From the NCBI GenBank assembly GCA_014376885.1, contig JACMQR010000268.1, positions 1 through 6,900 on the forward strand: DNA of 6,900 bases, read 5' to 3'. The notes below the pieces were generated by a model, which was given only the letters and a program-made list of their open reading frames with translations, was not told where the DNA came from and made no database searches. How positions within the stretch are numbered: the stretch's first letter is position 1; each line of letters opens with the position of its first letter. A program made the translations under genes and the position numbers. Of the stretch, positions 1 through 6,900 are shown one piece after another. Origin of the DNA: Polaromonas sp. (GTDB taxonomy: Bacteria; Pseudomonadota; Gammaproteobacteria; Burkholderiales; Burkholderiaceae_C).

Positions 1-1
1 A

Positions 2-286
2 TGCAAGGCGCGCGGCGGACGCGTGGTGGCCGTAGGGACGACGACGGTGCGGGCGCTGGAATCCGCCGCCAGATTCGGCCCGGCCTGCGGCGACACCAAC
101 ATCTTCATCACGCCCGGTTTTGAATTCAGGGTGGTCGATGTGCTGCTGACCAATTTCCACCTGCCCAAATCCACCTTGATGATGCTGGTCAGTGCCTTCT
201 CGGGTTATGAACACATCATGGCGCTGTACCGTCATGCGATTGCCGGGCGCTACCGCTTTTTCAGTTATGGAGATGCCATGCTGCTG
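2..286 (+). CDS. queA: QueA C-terminal fragment, second diverged copy (5' end off window, no stop)
   Basis: This reads as the last roughly 95 residues of S-adenosylmethionine:tRNA ribosyltransferase-isomerase, the enzyme that turns preQ1 at tRNA position 34 into epoxyqueuosine. Visible family landmarks in order are [21 protein letters not shown], then [30 protein letters not shown], and the C-terminal [13 protein letters not shown]. The reading enters from the left edge, so the N-terminal part is missing. After GDAMLL (ending at 286) the frame runs on without a stop into sequence that is antisense to the other queA copy, so the natural end is lost by perhaps one to a few residues. Its first 204 bases match the reverse complement of 287-490 at about 86% identity, with mostly synonymous differences. 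I cannot tell whether this is a real second locus or a misjoined contig end; the protein identity itself is clear. Confidence 0.8.
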
Positions 287-490
287 GCCCGCCAGCGCGC
301 TGACCAGCATCATCAGCGTGCTTTTGGGCAAATGGAAGTTGGTCAGCAGCACATCGACGACCTTGAAGTCAAAGCCCGGCGTGATGAAGATATTGGTGTC
401 ATCGCAATCCGGGCCGAATTTGGCGGCGGATTCCAGCGCCCGCACCGTCGTCGTGCCGACCGCCACCACGCGCCCGCCGCGCGCCTTGCA
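2..490. repeat. Imperfect inverted repeat made of two diverged queA ends
   Basis: The left arm 2-205 pairs with the reverse complement of 287-490 without gaps (paired positions sum to 492). I counted 28 mismatches in 204 bases, about 86% identity. Most differences lie at third codon positions, with 7 amino-acid changes in 68 codons. Positions 206-286 belong only to the left copy (the YEHIM...GDAMLL tail). Homology to the right copy begins at 287 or a base or two either side. The repeat may extend left of the window. Confidence 0.9.
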
Positions 491-1237
491 GGCGGCAATC
501 GCGTCAAGCGTGTCCGGCGGCACCTCAAAGCGCTCGAAGTGCATCACATGGTCGGCAATGTTTTCGGCCTTCACCGGCTGGAAGGTGCCCGCGCCGACAT
601 GCAGCGTGACGCTGGCCCGGGCAATGCCGTGCGCCGCCAGCTGGTCCAGCACGGCTTGGTCGAAATGCAGCGCGGCGGTCGGCGCGGCCACGGCGCCGGG
701 GTTTTTGGCAAACACCGTCTGGTAGCGCTGCTCGTCGTCCGCCGAATCGGTGTGCGTGATGTAGGGCGGCAGCGGCACATGGCCAAACTCGGCCATCAGC
801 GCATACGGGTCGCTGCTGAGCCGAAAGCGGTACAGCGGCCCGTGCGCCTCCGGCCAGCGGCCGAGCAAGGTCGCGGTGAAGCCGCCGTCCATCTGCAGCA
901 CCGCACCGGGCAGTGGCTTTTTGCTGACCTTCAGGTGCGCGGCGACCTCGTGGCCGGCATCGGCGTTCGGCGAAAGCACGCGCTCGATCAGCAATTCAAG
1001 TTTGCCGCCGCTGGCCTTCTGGCCGAACAAGCGCGCCTTGACGACCTTGGTGTCATTGAATACCAGCAGGTCGCCGGCCCGCAGCAATTCGGGCAGGTCG
1101 GCAAAGCGCCGGTCGACGATGGCGCCGCCCCGGCCGTCGAGCAGGCGCGAGGCGCTGCGCTCGGCAGCCGGGTGCTGGGCGATCAGGTCGTCGGGGAGTG
1201 TGAAATCAAAGTCACTAAGGGTGAAAGTCGTCTTCAT
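287..1237 (-). CDS. queA: S-adenosylmethionine:tRNA ribosyltransferase-isomerase, truncated at C-terminus
   Basis: QueA transfers and isomerises the ribosyl moiety of SAM onto preQ1-modified tRNA (Asp, Asn, His, Tyr) to give epoxyqueuosine, in the cytoplasm. The start is the ATG read from 1237, giving [21 protein letters not shown]. Family motifs follow: [15 protein letters not shown] near residue 60, LPPYITHTD near 155, [15 protein letters not shown] near 180, [15 protein letters not shown] near 212, [11 protein letters not shown] near 260 and [18 protein letters not shown] near 295-312. Homology stops after ALAG at about residue 317. The final 28 or so residues (the usual [10 protein letters not shown] end) and the stop codon are absent, and the frame continues open into antisense of the left-hand copy to the window edge. 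No Shine-Dalgarno is seen before the ATG. It is divergent from recG with an 18-bp gap. Enzyme identity is very secure. If the joint is real, this copy is probably inactive, because the conserved C-terminus is replaced by unrelated residues. Confidence 0.9.
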
Positions 1238-1255
1238 GGAGGGCACAATTGTCCC
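1221..1255 (+). promoter_or_regulatory. Putative leaderless promoter of recG
   Basis: A CACAAT hexamer (1244-1249, 4 of 6 to TATAAT) lies exactly 6 nt before the recG ATG. GTGAAA (1221-1226, 4 of 6 to TTGACA) lies 17 nt further upstream. Transcription would start at or within a base or two of the ATG, and no Shine-Dalgarno is present. The perfect palindrome ACAATTGT (1245-1252) also gives GACAAT on the opposite strand, 10 nt before the queA ATG, so the divergent -10 elements may overlap. This is a sequence-based prediction only. Confidence 0.5.
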
Positions 1256-3403
<2,148 letters not shown>

Positions 3404-3457
3404 GGAGTCGGGCTGATGCTTTCCATCCCCTTGTAACGGGTTTGTCGCCAGAGCGCA

Positions 3458-3491
3458 TTGACCGCTTGCCGCTCACCGCTACCATGGCAGC
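3458..3491 (+). promoter_or_regulatory. Putative leaderless promoter of the membrane protein gene
   Basis: TTGACC (3458-3463, 5 of 6 to the sigma-70 -35 consensus), a 16-nt spacer, and TACCAT (3480-3485, 4 of 6 to TATAAT) are followed by exactly 6 nt and then the ATG at 3492. No Shine-Dalgarno sits in the 6 nt. This is the best-matching promoter in the window and has the same -10-to-ATG distance as recG and oxyR. It implies the gene is expressed separately from recG. Confidence 0.55.
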
Positions 3492-3995
3492 ATGAAACTA
3501 CTTCTTCGCTTGTTTGCCGCGCTGCACGGCTTGATTGCCATGCTGTTCGTTTGCGCCGCGCTGGTGCTGATCGCCATTGCCGCGAGTTTCGGCTGGCACG
3601 CGCTGGCAAAAGGCCTGAATGTCGGTGTGGCGCAGGAAATCATCGAGGCGATCGGGCTGATTGCCGTGGCGGTGGTGGCGCTGCAGATCGCCCAGACCAT
3701 CGTTGAAGAAGAAATTATTCGCGAAGCGCATGTCAGCGCGCCGACGCGGGTGCGGCGCTATTTGTCGCGGTTTCTCGTGGTGATCGTGATTGCGCTGGCG
3801 GTCGAAGGGATGGTGGCGACCTTCAAGGCGCTGCACGATGACCTGTCGCAGCTGCCGTATGCGGCCAGCATTCTGGTTTCAGTGGCGCTGCTGCTGGCCG
3901 GCTGGGGGGTGTTCATCTGGTTCAACCGCGCCGCCGAGGAACTGGAGCCCGAGGCCATGAAGGAGGCCAAGAGCGAGGACAAAAAGCTCGAATGA
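3492..3995 (+). CDS. Small four-helix inner-membrane protein, function unknown
   Basis: I do not recognise this 167-residue protein with certainty. Four hydrophobic segments are visible, at about residues 5-35, 50-71, 94-114 and 123-144, consistent with an inner-membrane protein. Between the second and third lies a charged, probably cytoplasmic loop (EEEIIREAHVSAPTRVRRYLSR). The third segment carries an embedded glutamate (AVEGMVATF, E105) followed by a HDD cluster at 115-117. The C-terminus is a highly charged tail (EELEPEAMKEAKSEDKKLE). The overall plan (short, four helices, charged loop, acidic residue in helix 3) reminds me loosely of PsiE-type phosphate-starvation proteins, but I would not name it on that basis. 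The start is supported by a promoter ending 6 nt before it and by an N-terminus leading straight into a membrane segment. It lies between recG and oxyR, with 229 bp before oxyR. Confidence 0.75.
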   Translation: MKLLLRLFAALHGLIAMLFVCAALVLIAIAASFGWHALAKGLNVGVAQEIIEAIGLIAVAVVALQIAQTIVEEEIIREAHVSAPTRVRRYLSRFLVVIVIALAVEGMVATFKALHDDLSQLPYAASILVSVALLLAGWGVFIWFNRAAEELEPEAMKEAKSEDKKLE

Positions 3996-4056
3996 TGGCG
4001 GCGGGCTGCGCCGTGGCGACAAAGTCCGGGCGCGGGCGCCGAGATGTCCGTTGCTT

Positions 4057-4104
4057 GCTACTTTTTAAATAGCTGCTTGTGGCCAGCACGCATGCACCAG
4101 TGCT
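4057..4104. repeat. REP-like intergenic dyad repeat (Comamonadaceae type)
   Basis: GCTACT and AATAGC flank a short T/A-rich loop (4057-4073, one mismatch in a 6-bp stem), followed by TGCTTGTGGCC and a second dyad AGCAC (4085-4089) / GTGCT (4100-4104). The pattern GCTA, T-run, TAGCTGCTTG is one I associate with short repeats scattered between genes in Polaromonas, Rhodoferax and relatives. That association is from memory and was not searched. It lies in the 229-bp gap between the membrane protein gene and oxyR; I see nothing else clear in that gap apart from the oxyR -10 element. Confidence 0.5.
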
Positions 4105-4212
4105 TGATTTGGCTTGAAAAAAGCGGATTTGGCGGTGGGCGGCGCTGGCGAGGGTTGCACCCGGGCTTCCAGGTCGCATCCACGCCCCGTCATGCAGGCC
4201 GCACGAAGGCCG

Positions 4213-4224
4213 CACAATAGCCCC
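4213..4224 (+). promoter_or_regulatory. Putative leaderless -10 element of oxyR
   Basis: CACAAT (4213-4218) is followed by exactly 6 nt (AGCCCC) and the oxyR ATG at 4225, repeating the recG arrangement including the ATGACGCT that follows. No Shine-Dalgarno is present. I find no good -35 hexamer at 16-18 nt, so activity may depend on an activator or an unusual sigma contact. Confidence 0.45.
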
Positions 4225-5181
4225 ATGACGCTGACCGAACTCAAATACATCGTGGCCGTGGCCAGGGAAAGGCACTTTGGCCGGGGCGCCGAAGCCTGCC
4301 ATGTCTCGCAGCCGACGCTCAGCGTGGCGATCAAGAAGCTCGAAGAAGAACTGCAGGTCAAATTGTTCGAGCGCAATGCCAATGAAATCACCGTCACGCC
4401 GCTGGGCGCGGAAATCGTCCGCCAGGCGCAAAGCGTGCTGGAGCAGGCCGACAGCATCCGCGAAATTGCCAAGCGCGGCAAGGACCCGCTGGCCGGCAGC
4501 CTGCGCCTGGGCGTGATCCACACCATCGGCCCCTACCTGCTGCCCGGCCTGGTGCGCCAGATCATCGAGAAAACGCCGCAGATGCCGCTGATGCTGCAGG
4601 AGAACTTCACCGCCAAGCTGCTGGACGAACTGCGCACCGGCGAGATCGACTGCGCGATTTTGGCCGAGCCGTTTCCCGACACCAACCTGGCGATTGCGCC
4701 GCTGTATGACGAGCCGTTCATGGCCGCCGTGCCCAGCAGCCACCCGCTGGCCGCCCGTGCGAGCGTGACGGCCGACGAGCTGAAAAAAGAAACCCTGCTG
4801 CTGCTGGGCACTGGCCACTGCTTTCGCGACCATGTGCTGGAGGTGTGTCCCGAATTTGCCCGGTTTTCCAGCAGCGCCGAAGGCATCAGCAAGAGCTTTG
4901 AAGGCTCGTCGCTGGAAACCATCAAGCACATGGTGGCCGCCGGCATGGGCATCACCCTGGTGCCGCGCCTGGGCGTGCCCAGGGAGGCGCTGGAGGCCAG
5001 TGGCAAAAGCACGCTGGCCGACGAGCCTTCCTACATCCGCTACCTGCCGTTCGCCGGCCATGTGCCGACGCGCCGCGTGGTGCTCGCCTGGCGCCGCAGC
5101 TTTACCCGCTATGAAGCAATTGCCGCGTTGCGCAACGCCATTTATGCCTGTGAACTGCCCGGTGTCAGCCGGCTGTCCTGA
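4225..5181 (+). CDS. oxyR: Hydrogen-peroxide-sensing LysR-type regulator OxyR
   Basis: OxyR is a cytoplasmic tetrameric LysR-family regulator. Peroxide oxidises it to an intramolecular disulfide and it then activates antioxidant genes. The protein is 318 residues (E. coli 305). The N-terminal winged helix-turn-helix spans about residues 1-65 (MTLTELKYIVAVARERHFGR, then ACHVSQPTLSVAIKKLEEEL and LFERNANEITVTPLG), followed by a linker helix and the two-lobed sensor domain. The peroxidatic cysteine is C199 in GTGHCFRD and the resolving cysteine is C208 in VCPEF, at exactly the E. coli numbers. The conserved GMGITLVPRLGV is near 240. A frame-open extension runs 37 codons upstream, but the ATG at 4225 matches the family start and follows a CACAAT -10 at 6 nt. 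dps lies 79 bp downstream and is a classic OxyR target, so local control is likely although no clear OxyR box is visible. The function call is very secure. Confidence 0.96.
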   Translation: MTLTELKYIVAVARERHFGRGAEACHVSQPTLSVAIKKLEEELQVKLFERNANEITVTPLGAEIVRQAQSVLEQADSIREIAKRGKDPLAGSLRLGVIHTIGPYLLPGLVRQIIEKTPQMPLMLQENFTAKLLDELRTGEIDCAILAEPFPDTNLAIAPLYDEPFMAAVPSSHPLAARASVTADELKKETLLLLGTGHCFRDHVLEVCPEFARFSSSAEGISKSFEGSSLETIKHMVAAGMGITLVPRLGVPREALEASGKSTLADEPSYIRYLPFAGHVPTRRVVLAWRRSFTRYEAIAALRNAIYACELPGVSRLS

Positions 5182-5197
5182 CGCCAGCGCCTGTTGC

Positions 5198-5211
5198 CCG
5201 GTCTGAACCGG
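5198..5211. promoter_or_regulatory. Short GC hairpin between oxyR and dps
   Basis: CCGGT (5198-5202) and ACCGG (5207-5211) form a 5-bp stem with a 4-nt CTGA loop, 17 nt after the oxyR stop and followed by only TTT. It could be a weak terminator, an mRNA processing point separating oxyR from dps, or chance in GC-rich DNA. I see no convincing dps promoter in the rest of the 79-bp gap. Confidence 0.25.
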
Positions 5212-5247
5212 TTTCATCAAGTTGTCCTATCCCTCCCCAGTTTTTTC

Positions 5248-5254
5248 AAAGGAA
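5248..5254 (+). promoter_or_regulatory. Ribosome binding site of dps
   Basis: AAAGGAA ends 6 nt before the ATG at 5261. This selects that ATG over an in-frame TTG at 5222, which would add 13 residues not typical of Dps. Confidence 0.7.
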
Positions 5255-5260
5255 CCCCTC

Positions 5261-5785
5261 ATGGCCAAATCGCCCCTCAAAACATTTGTCAAGGCGCTGC
5301 CCCAAGGCGCGCCGACGATCAACATCGGCATCAGCGAAAAAGACCGCGCCGCCATCGCCCAGGGCCTGAGCCGCCTGCTGGCCGACACCTACACGCTGTA
5401 CCTGACGACGCACAATTTCCACTGGAACGTGACCGGGCCGATGTTCAACACCTTGCACACCATGTTCATGGCGCAATACACCGAGTTGTGGAATGCGGTG
5501 GACCCGGTGGCCGAACGCATCCGCTCGCTCGGCCATCCGGCGCCGGGCTCCTATGCCCAGTTCAGCAAGCTGGCGTCGGTGCCGGACGCGCCCATCACGC
5601 CGCCCAAGGCGCTGGAGATGGTGCGTATCCTGGTGCAGGGCCATGAGGCGGTGGCGCGCACCGCCCGGGAACTGTTTCCGATGGCCGACAAGGCCAACGA
5701 CGAGCCGACCGCCGACCTGCTGACCCAGCGCATGACGGTGCACGAGCAAACCGCCTGGATGCTGCGCTCGCTGCTGGAGGAGTGA
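5261..5785 (+). CDS. dps: DNA-binding miniferritin Dps
   Basis: Dps forms a 12-subunit cage that oxidises Fe(II) with peroxide, stores iron and coats DNA. The protein is 174 residues. It starts with a lysine-bearing tail ([11 protein letters not shown]) of the kind used for DNA contact. The first long helix carries [25 protein letters not shown]. The ferroxidase positions, aligned by eye to characterised Dps proteins, are H54 (HWN), H66 (LHTMF), D81 and E85 (DPVAER). The position four residues after H66, normally Asp or Glu, is methionine (M70). The C-terminal helices end in [16 protein letters not shown], the usual end for betaproteobacterial Dps. It follows oxyR by 79 bp, in keeping with peroxide induction. 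Its last codons contain the ribosome binding site of ubiA. In Burkholderia, as I recall, katG lies between oxyR and a dps gene; here none does. Identity is very secure; full ferroxidase activity is less certain because of M70. Confidence 0.95.
   Translation: MAKSPLKTFVKALPQGAPTINIGISEKDRAAIAQGLSRLLADTYTLYLTTHNFHWNVTGPMFNTLHTMFMAQYTELWNAVDPVAERIRSLGHPAPGSYAQFSKLASVPDAPITPPKALEMVRILVQGHEAVARTARELFPMADKANDEPTADLLTQRMTVHEQTAWMLRSLLEE
5776..5782 (+). promoter_or_regulatory. Ribosome binding site of ubiA, inside the end of dps
   Basis: GGAGGAG overlaps the last two dps codons and ends 7 nt before the TTG at 5790. The strong site decides this non-ATG start and suggests that dps and ubiA are translationally coupled on one mRNA. 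Confidence 0.75.
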
Positions 5786-5789
5786 AAGC

Positions 5790-6683
5790 TTGCCGGCTTC
5801 GTTTTTTTCGGCGACGGCCGACGGCAAGCCAGGCAAGCTTTGGTTGTATTTGGAGTTGATCCGCTGGAACCGGCCAGCGGGCTGGCTGCTGCTGCTCTGG
5901 CCGACCTTGTCGGCGCTGTGGGTGGCCTCCAATGGCTTTCCGGGCTGGCACCTGCTGGCCGTGTTTTCGCTGGGAACCTTTTTGATGCGAAGCGCCGGCT
6001 GCTGCATCAACGACGTGGCCGATCGGGACTTTGACCGGCATGTCAAGCGCACCGCCCAGCGGCCGGTGACCAGCGGCGCAGTTTCCGTCCGCGAGGCGCT
6101 TGGGCTGGGCGCGCTGCTGGCGCTGCTGGCCTTCGGCCTGGTGCTGACCACCAACCCGGCGACGATCGCCTGGTCGTTTGGCGCGCTGGCAGTCACCATG
6201 GTCTACCCGTTTGCCAAGCGCTTTGTGTCGATGCCGCAGGCGGTGCTGGGCGTGGCCTTCAGCTTTGGCATTCCGATGGCGTTTGCCGCCGTGCAGTCGG
6301 CCGTGCCGCTTTTGGCCTGGGCGCTGCTGCTGGGCAACTTGTTCTGGGTGATTGCCTACGACACCGAATACGCCATGGTCGACCGGGACGACGACCTGAA
6401 AATTGGCATGAAAACCTCGGCCATCACGCTGGGCCGCTTTGACGTGGCCGGCGTTCTGCTCAGTTACCTGGTTTTTATGTCAATCTGGGCTGCTGCGCTT
6501 GCCGGACGGGTCCAGTCAGCTATTTTTTCAATAGCACTGGTGCTCGCGCTGGCGCAGGCTGTGTGGCATGTCTGGCTGGTTCGCAAGCGCGAGAGGGAGG
6601 GCTGCTTCAAGGCGTTTCGCCTGAACCACTGGCTTGGCCTCACGGTGTTTTCCGGCATTGCGCTGGCCTGCTGGAGCCGCTGA
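5790..6683 (+). CDS. ubiA: 4-hydroxybenzoate octaprenyltransferase UbiA
   Basis: UbiA is an integral inner-membrane prenyltransferase that attaches the polyprenyl chain to 4-hydroxybenzoate, an early committed step of ubiquinone synthesis. The protein is 297 residues, the usual family length. After a short hydrophilic start come [22 protein letters not shown] and then multiple hydrophobic helices (about eight or nine by eye). The two Mg-diphosphate aspartate motifs are present: NDVADRDFD at 74-82 and [13 protein letters not shown] at 190-202. The C-terminal [13 protein letters not shown] motif is also present. The start is TTG, chosen for the strong GGAGGAG 7 nt upstream and because the next ATG (codon 66) would remove the first helices. 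It begins 4 nt after the dps stop, so the two are almost certainly cotranscribed. A GCTATT...AATAGC dyad lies inside the coding region near residues 243-249 (encoding SAIFSIA). The protein ends LACWSR rather than the more usual acidic/aromatic ending, a small oddity. Confidence 0.95.
   Translation: MPASFFSATADGKPGKLWLYLELIRWNRPAGWLLLLWPTLSALWVASNGFPGWHLLAVFSLGTFLMRSAGCCINDVADRDFDRHVKRTAQRPVTSGAVSVREALGLGALLALLAFGLVLTTNPATIAWSFGALAVTMVYPFAKRFVSMPQAVLGVAFSFGIPMAFAAVQSAVPLLAWALLLGNLFWVIAYDTEYAMVDRDDDLKIGMKTSAITLGRFDVAGVLLSYLVFMSIWAAALAGRVQSAIFSIALVLALAQAVWHVWLVRKREREGCFKAFRLNHWLGLTVFSGIALACWSR
6519..6535. repeat. Intragenic dyad GCTATT-N5-AATAGC in ubiA
   Basis: A perfect 6-bp inverted repeat with a TTTTC loop sits in frame within ubiA, translated as AIFSIA in a membrane helix. 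It resembles the dyad core of the repeat at 4057-4073, and its AT-rich composition stands out from the surrounding GC-rich codons. It could be an ancient insertion of the same repeat family tolerated in a hydrophobic segment, or chance. Confidence 0.4.
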
Positions 6684-6686
6684 ACC

Positions 6687-6696
6687 GGGGGGGGGG
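6687..6696. repeat. Ten-G homopolymer after ubiA
   Basis: A run of ten G begins 4 nt after the ubiA stop codon. It is non-coding, so a change in length would not alter a protein. Such tracts are prone to slippage and to sequencing error. Confidence 0.9.
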
Positions 6697-6725
6697 CGCC
6701 CAGGCTGGACACCCGAGCGCGATCG

Positions 6726-6752
6726 AAAAAAAACCCGCTGCTGCGGGTCTTT
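6726..6752. terminator. Intrinsic terminator between converging ubiA and the - strand gene
   Basis: ACCCGC (6733-6738), loop TGCT, and GCGGGT (6743-6748) form a 6-bp stem. On the - strand it is followed by eight T (the A run 6726-6733), which is a good rho-independent terminator for the - strand gene ending at 6814. On the + strand only CTTT follows, so for ubiA it would be weaker. It is best read as a bidirectional terminator favouring the - strand. Confidence 0.75.
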
Positions 6753-6813
6753 GAAACGGGCCGGCTGCCTGGCGCGTGCCGGCGCAGGCTGGTTAAGGCC
6801 CCAGAGCCCAGGG

Positions 6814-6900
6814 TCAAGCCGCTTTGGGTGCCATTTTTGCCTTGGCTTTCGCCTTGGTGTTCCTGGCCTTTTGGGTGGCTTTGGCTTTTGTTTGCTTTGC
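6814..6900 (-). CDS. C-terminal tail of a lysine/alanine-rich, histone H1-like or H-NS-like nucleoid protein (partial)
   Basis: Reading leftward from the window edge gives 28 residues and a TGA stop (complement of 6814-6816). The sequence begins AKQTKAKATQKARNTKAKAK and ends MAPKAA. Of these 28 residues, 10 are lysine or arginine and 10 are alanine, with no acidic or large hydrophobic side chain apart from one methionine. Such AK repeats are typical of the disordered DNA-binding tails of bacterial histone H1-like proteins and of some betaproteobacterial H-NS-family proteins, which bind DNA electrostatically and shape the nucleoid. The folded part of the protein lies outside the window, so the family cannot be settled; a ribosomal or other nucleic-acid-binding protein with such a tail is also possible. 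The gene converges on ubiA and has a T-run terminator about 60 nt beyond its stop. Confidence 0.65.
   Translation of the reverse strand, partial: AKQTKAKATQKARNTKAKAKAKMAPKAA

Noticed and set aside
23..1255. A long open + strand frame running into recG, suggesting a 1126-residue fusion protein
   Set aside because: From about 287 to 1237 it is the antisense of queA, which has clear family motifs on the - strand. The frame stays open only because the gene is GC-rich and lacks the codons whose complements are stops. RecG proper starts at 1256.
4057..4073. Possible OxyR or LysR-type operator in the GCTA...TAGC dyad
   Set aside because: It does not match the four-element ATAG/CTAT spacing of OxyR sites, lies about 140 bp from the oxyR -10, and is better explained as a repeat-family member.
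4114..4224. Upstream TTG start adding 37 residues to OxyR
   Set aside because: The added residues are unlike the family. The ATG at 4225 gives the standard N-terminus and places C199 and C208 exactly at their usual numbers.
5222..5260. Upstream TTG start adding 13 residues to Dps
   Set aside because: The Shine-Dalgarno AAAGGAA lies between it and the ATG at 5261, and MAKS is a typical Dps start.

Overview
The window looks like chromosome from a high-GC betaproteobacterium of the Comamonadaceae, probably near Polaromonas or Rhodoferax. This placement rests on protein flavour (QueA, RecG, OxyR, Dps, UbiA), strong G/C at third codon positions, and a short GCTA...TAGCTGCTTG repeat of a type I associate with that family. 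It is an inference, made without a database search.

Layout, left to right. (1) Positions 2-286 read on the + strand as the C-terminal end of QueA. They abut, nose to nose, a second QueA gene on the - strand (start codon 1237-1235) that breaks off near 287. The copies form an inverted repeat (2-205 against 490-287) that is only about 86% identical, and neither keeps a stop codon. This is the most unusual structure in the window: either a genuine rearrangement between diverged homologues or a chimeric joint in the assembly. (2) recG (1256-3403, +) starts 18 bp from the queA start, in the opposite direction. (3) A small four-helix membrane protein of unknown function (3492-3995, +). (4) A 229-bp gap with a dyad repeat, then oxyR (4225-5181, +). 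(5) dps (5261-5785, +). (6) ubiA (5790-6683, +), with a TTG start 4 nt after the dps stop and a Shine-Dalgarno inside the dps end. (7) A 130-bp gap with a ten-G run and a hairpin terminator. (8) The last 28 codons of a lysine/alanine-rich protein on the - strand (6814-6900, continuing off the window), probably a histone H1-like or H-NS-like nucleoid protein.

How the genes fit together. oxyR and dps form a peroxide-defence pair: sensor-regulator and DNA-protecting miniferritin. ubiA (ubiquinone synthesis, membrane) is tied to dps by translational coupling. RecG restarts stalled or damaged replication forks, which fits loosely with oxidative damage. Three of the + strand genes (recG, the membrane protein, oxyR) share a promoter geometry: a -10-like hexamer exactly 6 nt before the ATG and no Shine-Dalgarno. 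That predicts leaderless mRNAs, whereas dps and ubiA have ordinary ribosome binding sites.

No complete new defence, mobile or RNA system is visible. The points worth a second look are the queA inverted junction, the leaderless promoter pattern, the family repeat that also sits inside the ubiA coding region, and a Dps with methionine at a ferroxidase ligand position.
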